This document shows, piece after piece, positions 33,364 through 37,150 of a DNA stretch of 37,150 nucleotides (positions are counted from its first letter, which is position 1; each line of letters opens with the position of its first letter). The position numbers and the translations under genes were made by a program. Under the pieces are notes generated by a model. That model worked only from the letters and a program-made list of their open reading frames with translations, ran no database searches and had not been told where the DNA came from. The stretch is from Nocardia carnea (lineage in GTDB: Bacteria; Actinomycetota; Actinomycetes; Mycobacteriales; Mycobacteriaceae): contig NZ_JARWPM010000436.1 in the NCBI RefSeq assembly GCF_029869215.1, positions 1 to 37,150 of the forward strand. Reading direction: 5' to 3'.

Positions 33364-34617
33364 ATGCACGTCATCGTCGTCGGAGGCGGAATCGGCGGTC
33401 TCGCCCTGGCCGCCGGGCTACGCCGGCACGGAATCGAGGTCTCGGTCTTCGATCGCGATCGCGATATCGCGCGGACCGGTGGTTATCACATCACTCTCGA
33501 CGGCCGGGCACTGGCGGCACTGCACGAGCTGGTCGTACCGGAGATCTACGAACGGCTGCTGAGGTCGTCCTCGGCGTTGCGGCTGCGCGCCCCGGATGCC
33601 TTCTGGGACCGGCACGGCCGGTTGCTGGGACACGGGCCACGCCTCGACGAGAACCCCGGCGTGGATATCGACCGCATCACCCTGCGCACGATTCTCGCCG
33701 ACGCGGTCGGTGCCGACCTGCATCTCGGGACACCGGTCACCGAAATCACCCGCGCCGGCGCACCACGAGCGCTGCTCGCCGACGGCAAGGCCGTCCAGGG
33801 CGATCTACTGGTAGGCGCGGACGGCGCCCACTCGCTGGTGGCTCGCCGGTTGGCGGGCCACCCGACGAACGAGCCGACCGGGATCATCGGCTTCTCCGGC
33901 CGGACCACCGCCGACGACCTCCGCGCCGCCGAGCGGCACCGGCTCGGATCGCGTTCCAGCATGGTGATCGGGCCGCGCACCACCGCCCTGTACATCGGTT
34001 ACCTCGATCCCGTCGGCAACGCCGTCCTGGATGCGCCCGGCCCCCGGGAGGCGATCACGGCCGGCCCCACCTACATCTGGGGTGCCATGTTCCCCGAATC
34101 CACCGCCACCGATGCGCTGCGCGCGGCGGCAGGCGGCGCGCTGCGGTCCGCGCTGCTCGCCGCGTACGACCGGGCCGGCTGGCGGCGGTCCGGGCTCGAG
34201 GTCGTCGAACGTGCCGACCCCGGCAGTATCGCGGCCTTCCGCTTCAATGCCGCCTCCACCCGGGCCGGGGATCTCGCGCCGTGGCCGGCCGGTGTGGTCA
34301 CCGCGCTCGGCGACGCCGTGCACGCGACCCCGCCCACCGCCGGTATGGGGGCGGGCGCGGCCATCCGAGACGCCGCGAGCCTGGTGACGAACCTGCGCGC
34401 GGTCGCCGCCGGCACGGTCACCCTGCCTGTCGCGGTGAGCCGGTTCGAGGCGGATATGCGAGTGCGCGGCAGCGAGGTGCTCCGCGCGGCGATGCGAACC
34501 ATCCGCTTGATGCGTGCCACCGGTTCGCCCGTCGGCGCGGCCACCACCATCGCCACCGCCTCGGTGTTGTCCACCGTGCACATGCTCCGCAGTAGAACCG
34601 GCTCGGGCACAAGGTAG
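33364..34617 (+). CDS. FAD-dependent monooxygenase (PHBH/UbiH fold)
   Basis: 417 aa of the flavin monooxygenase class used on aromatic and polyketide substrates. The dinucleotide motif GGGIGG lies at 7-12. The second FAD motif GDAVHATPPTAGMGAG begins near 316, and GADGAHS occurs near 158. NAD(P)H and oxygen would be used to hydroxylate an aromatic-type substrate; the substrate is unknown. AGGAGG at 33352-33357 decides the ATG at 33364. It is divergent from a WYL regulator. The last ~40 residues (RTIRLMRATGSPVGAATT) are unlike the catalytic core and may contact the membrane. Confidence 0.9.
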   Translation: MHVIVVGGGIGGLALAAGLRRHGIEVSVFDRDRDIARTGGYHITLDGRALAALHELVVPEIYERLLRSSSALRLRAPDAFWDRHGRLLGHGPRLDENPGVDIDRITLRTILADAVGADLHLGTPVTEITRAGAPRALLADGKAVQGDLLVGADGAHSLVARRLAGHPTNEPTGIIGFSGRTTADDLRAAERHRLGSRSSMVIGPRTTALYIGYLDPVGNAVLDAPGPREAITAGPTYIWGAMFPESTATDALRAAAGGALRSALLAAYDRAGWRRSGLEVVERADPGSIAAFRFNAASTRAGDLAPWPAGVVTALGDAVHATPPTAGMGAGAAIRDAASLVTNLRAVAAGTVTLPVAVSRFEADMRVRGSEVLRAAMRTIRLMRATGSPVGAATTIATASVLSTVHMLRSRTGSGTR

Positions 34618-34666
34618 CCACCGCGGAGTTCGCCGAAAACCTGGTAGTACGTCCGAACCCAGCGGA

Positions 34667-35668
34667 TCAGGCGCCGGCGAAGGTTTTCCGATAGGCGGTC
34701 GGCGACATCCCGAGTCCACGCCGCATATGGTGGCGCAGGTTGTCCGGTGTGCCGAGGCCGGACAGTTCGGCTACCGCCTCGATCGGGAGATCGGCGGATT
34801 CGAGGAGTTCGCGCGCTCGATCGATACGGCGATCGCGGAGCCAGGCGCCGGGTGAGAGCCCCGTCTCCGCCCGGAACCGGCGGCTGAAGGTGCGCGAGCT
34901 CATGCGCGCGTGCGCGGCCAAGGCCGCCACGCTCAGCGGTTCGCCCAGGTGGTCCAGTGCCCATGCGCGCGTGGGCGCGGTGCTGCGCTCGTCGTGGTCG
35001 GGGACGTGATGTTCGATGAACTGCGCCTGCCCGCCCTCGCGCCACGGCGGTACCACGCAGTGCCGCGCAACCCGATTGGCGACGGCGGCGCCGTGGTCGC
35101 GCCGGAGGAGATACAGGCACAGGTCGATACCCGCCGCCAGGCCCGCCGAGCTCAGCAGCCTGCCCTCGTCCACGAACAGCACGGTCTCGTCCAGCTCGAC
35201 AGCCGGGAACAGCCGCCGGAAATCGGCCGCGTACCGCCAGTGGGTGGTCGCGCGGTGCCCGTCGAACAACCCCGCTGCGGCGAGAACGAACGCCCCGGTG
35301 CAGATGGAAACGATCCGCGCACCGGCGGGAACTGTTTCCAGCGCGGCGGATACCTCGGCGGTGAGGTCTCCACCGGTACGCGCCGGCGGATACTTCGTCC
35401 CCGGCACGATGACCGTATCGGCGGCGGCGAGCGCATCGGGGCCCGCCTCGGCGACCAGCGAGTATCCGGAGGTCGACCGGACCGGCCCCGGCCGGAGCGC
35501 GCAGGTCACCACCTCGTAGAGCGGGTTGCCCGCCTCGTCGGTGGCTTGGCCGAAGACCAGCGGCGGGATGGTCGCGTCGAATCCGACCACCGGCTCCAGG
35601 AGCAGGACCGCCACCTGGTGCCGGCGCGACGGGGGCCGGCTCGCCCTACTGGCAGGATTTTCACGCAT
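34667..35668 (-). CDS. GlxA/FtrA-type AraC regulator with DJ-1-like domain
   Basis: 333 aa. The N-terminal half (~18-190) has the DJ-1/PfpI glutamine-amidotransferase-like fold, with a nucleophile-like Cys in SICTGAF. The C-terminal part (~230-330) is an AraC/XylS DNA-binding domain with two helix-turn-helix units, MSSRTFSRRFRAETGLSPG and AVAELSGLGTPDNLRHHMRR. Such GlxA-family proteins are ligand-sensing activators. It lies tail to tail with the FAD monooxygenase, 49 bases between stops, and divergent from the MFS gene, 48 bases between starts. It probably controls the transporter. Start at the ATG at 35668. Confidence 0.92.
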   Translation of the reverse strand: MRENPASRASRPPSRRHQVAVLLLEPVVGFDATIPPLVFGQATDEAGNPLYEVVTCALRPGPVRSTSGYSLVAEAGPDALAAADTVIVPGTKYPPARTGGDLTAEVSAALETVPAGARIVSICTGAFVLAAAGLFDGHRATTHWRYAADFRRLFPAVELDETVLFVDEGRLLSSAGLAAGIDLCLYLLRRDHGAAVANRVARHCVVPPWREGGQAQFIEHHVPDHDERSTAPTRAWALDHLGEPLSVAALAAHARMSSRTFSRRFRAETGLSPGAWLRDRRIDRARELLESADLPIEAVAELSGLGTPDNLRHHMRRGLGMSPTAYRKTFAGA

Positions 35669-35716
35669 ATTGTCGATTCTGCCACTGGTTCGGCGACGCC
35701 CAGTCCCGAATGCTTG

Positions 35717-37132
35717 GTGATCGTGAGGACCGACAACTCCATCGTCACGACCCGCCCCGGCGGACCGCGAGTACATTTCGCCTGGATCGTCGCCGGCGTG
35801 AGTTTCGTGGCCATCCTGGGCGCCGCCGGATTCCGTGCCGTACCCAGCGTTTTCATGAACCCGCTGCACAGCGAATTCGGCTGGTCGCATGCGACCGTCG
35901 GCGCCGCGATATCGGTGAACATGGTGCTGTTCGGTGTCACCGCGCCGTTCGCCGCCGCGCTCATGGACCGGTTCGGCGTCCGCCCCGTGCTCGCCGGAGC
36001 GCTGGTGCTGATCGCGACCGGAACCGGCGTGGGACTGTTCATGACCGCCTCCTGGCAATTGATGCTGCTCTGGGGCGTTCTGGTCGGCCTGGGGACCGGG
36101 TCGATCTCGATGGGTTTCGTCGCCACCGTGTCGACCCGCTGGTTCGTCGCCCGCCGCGGCCTGGTCACCGGCGTGCTGACCGCGGCGGGCGCGACCGGCC
36201 AGCTCGTCTTCCTGCCTGTAGTCGCCGGCGTCACCGACCGGCTCGGCTGGCGCTGGGCCTCACTGATCGTGACCGTCGCGGCGCTGGCGGTGATCCCCCT
36301 GGTCTTGCTGTTCATCCGCGACCGGCCGAGCGATATCGGCACCGCGCCCTACGGTGGCGCCCCCGGCGCCGACGACGAAGCACTGCCCAACGGCAGCTTT
36401 TCCGCGGCCGCGAGCGGACTGCTCCGCGGACTGCGGGTGCGGGCGTTCTGGCTGCTCGCCGGAAGTTTCGCGATCTGCGGGATGACCACGAACGGCCTGA
36501 TCGGCACCCATTTCATTCCCGCCGCCCACGACCACGGCATGCCGACCACCGTGGCCGCCTCGCTGCTGGCGACCGTCGGCATCTTCGATGTCCTCGGCAC
36601 GGTGTTCTCCGGCTGGCTCACCGACCGCGTGGACGCCCGGCTCCTGCTGGTGATCTACTACCTCGGCCGCGGCGCTTCCCTACTCGCGCTCCCGGCGTTG
36701 CTCTCCCCGGAAGCCGCACCCAGCATGTGGGTCTTCATCATCTTCTACGGCCTGGACTGGGTCGCCACGGTGCCTCCCACGATCGCCATCTGCCGGCACT
36801 GGTTCGGCGCCGCCACCCCGATCGTGTTCGGCTGGGTTTTCGCCGCCCACCAACTCGGCGCCGCGGTCGCCGCCTTCGGCGCCGGCTACGTCCGCGACGC
36901 CGACGGCTCCTACGACCTCGCCTTCTACGTCGCCGCGGGCCTGTGCGTCATCGCCGCCCTCCTGTGCGCCGCTGTCCGGCTGCCGCACCCGCCCACGGCG
37001 GCACCCCGGCAGGGCGGTTCGCCACCGGACCGGCACGGTGGGGCCCGGGACGGCGCCGGCGCCCCCCCCCCAGCAAAACCCCGAAACCCGCCCGGCGATG
37101 GGCCCCCCCCCCCCCCCCCCGCCAAAAAGTGA
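35717..37132 (+). CDS. MFS transporter, YcxA/monocarboxylate-like
   Basis: About 440 reliable residues: twelve membrane helices in two sixes with the central cytoplasmic loop near 200-230. The motif-A-like loop after helix 2 reads MDRFGVRPVLAG. Pattern resembles YcxA-type MFS importers or exporters of small carboxylates and drugs. No ATG is in frame; GTG at 35717 (or TTG 35714, GTG 35723) is the likely start, and the ribosome site is weak. The chain is normal up to about 37040 (AAVRLPHPPTAAP). Beyond that the frame reads through low-quality sequence and the stop at 37130-37132 should be distrusted. It is divergent from the GlxA regulator. Confidence 0.85.
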   Translation: MIVRTDNSIVTTRPGGPRVHFAWIVAGVSFVAILGAAGFRAVPSVFMNPLHSEFGWSHATVGAAISVNMVLFGVTAPFAAALMDRFGVRPVLAGALVLIATGTGVGLFMTASWQLMLLWGVLVGLGTGSISMGFVATVSTRWFVARRGLVTGVLTAAGATGQLVFLPVVAGVTDRLGWRWASLIVTVAALAVIPLVLLFIRDRPSDIGTAPYGGAPGADDEALPNGSFSAAASGLLRGLRVRAFWLLAGSFAICGMTTNGLIGTHFIPAAHDHGMPTTVAASLLATVGIFDVLGTVFSGWLTDRVDARLLLVIYYLGRGASLLALPALLSPEAAPSMWVFIIFYGLDWVATVPPTIAICRHWFGAATPIVFGWVFAAHQLGAAVAAFGAGYVRDADGSYDLAFYVAAGLCVIAALLCAAVRLPHPPTAAPRQGGSPPDRHGGARDGAGAPPPAKPRNPPGDGPPPPPPAKK

Positions 37133-37150
37133 GAGGCACAGGGGGAAAAA
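37052..37150. other. Unreliable contig tip, probable fold-back artefact
   Basis: After the palindrome GGCGCCGGCGCC (37052-37063) the sequence consists of long C runs, A runs and C/A mixtures. Parts of it can be lined up, with many differences, with the reverse complement of the bases just before the palindrome, as at the left tip. The match is weaker than at the left end. Confidence 0.55.

Noticed and set aside
1..37150. tRNA, rRNA, CRISPR array, prophage or integrase
   Set aside because: No cloverleaf-like, repeat-spacer or recombinase signature was seen in reading the window.

Overview
The window is very high-G+C DNA with short intergenic gaps and stop/start overlaps of the ATGA and TGATG type. 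It carries an mce operon, a mycofactocin locus and a KstR-type steroid regulatory site. Together these point to a mycolic-acid actinobacterium (Mycobacteriales), most like Nocardia or Rhodococcus; the genus is inference. The window looks like a complete draft contig with unreliable tips: bases 1 to about 140 are a noisy fold-back (reverse-complement) copy of roughly 167-306, and the last ~90 bases are homopolymer-rich and probably a similar artefact.

Left part (253-5070): acetoacetyl-CoA synthetase, a zinc alcohol dehydrogenase closely resembling Rhodococcus ruber ADH-A, and a regulator with two TetR DNA-binding domains. Next, on the minus strand (14915 to 5090), is a tightly coupled mce operon: two small membrane proteins, two YrbE permeases, six Mce proteins and one Mce-associated membrane protein. 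The first Mce gene (mceA) is cut by an in-frame TAG just before its proline-rich tail. A palindrome-rich divergent region separates the operon from a DUF2236 (MpaB-like) oxygenase gene. A three-gene ABC importer (lipoprotein plus two permeases, no ATPase) follows at 16358-19466.

The centre (20062-25731) is an atypical mycofactocin locus. mftA encodes a normal precursor. mftB and mftC are fused into one reading frame, and mftF and mftG are present. mftD and mftE, which normally lie between mftC and mftF, are absent; that position holds a strong hairpin and a probable new promoter for mftF. The divergent TetR gene does not resemble canonical MftR. A near-perfect KstR operator precedes kshB, the reductase of 3-ketosteroid 9-alpha-hydroxylase, so this part links redox-cofactor biosynthesis to steroid catabolism at least by position.

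The right part (27265-37132) holds a glutamate-racemase-like gene with a ferredoxin reductase, a SPW-repeat membrane protein, a long disordered protein with a conserved-looking helical C-terminus, a WYL regulator divergent from an FAD monooxygenase, and a GlxA-type AraC regulator divergent from an MFS transporter. I saw no tRNA, rRNA, CRISPR array, transposase or integrase. The most notable findings are the rearranged mycofactocin locus with its MftB-MftC fusion and the nonsense codon in mceA.
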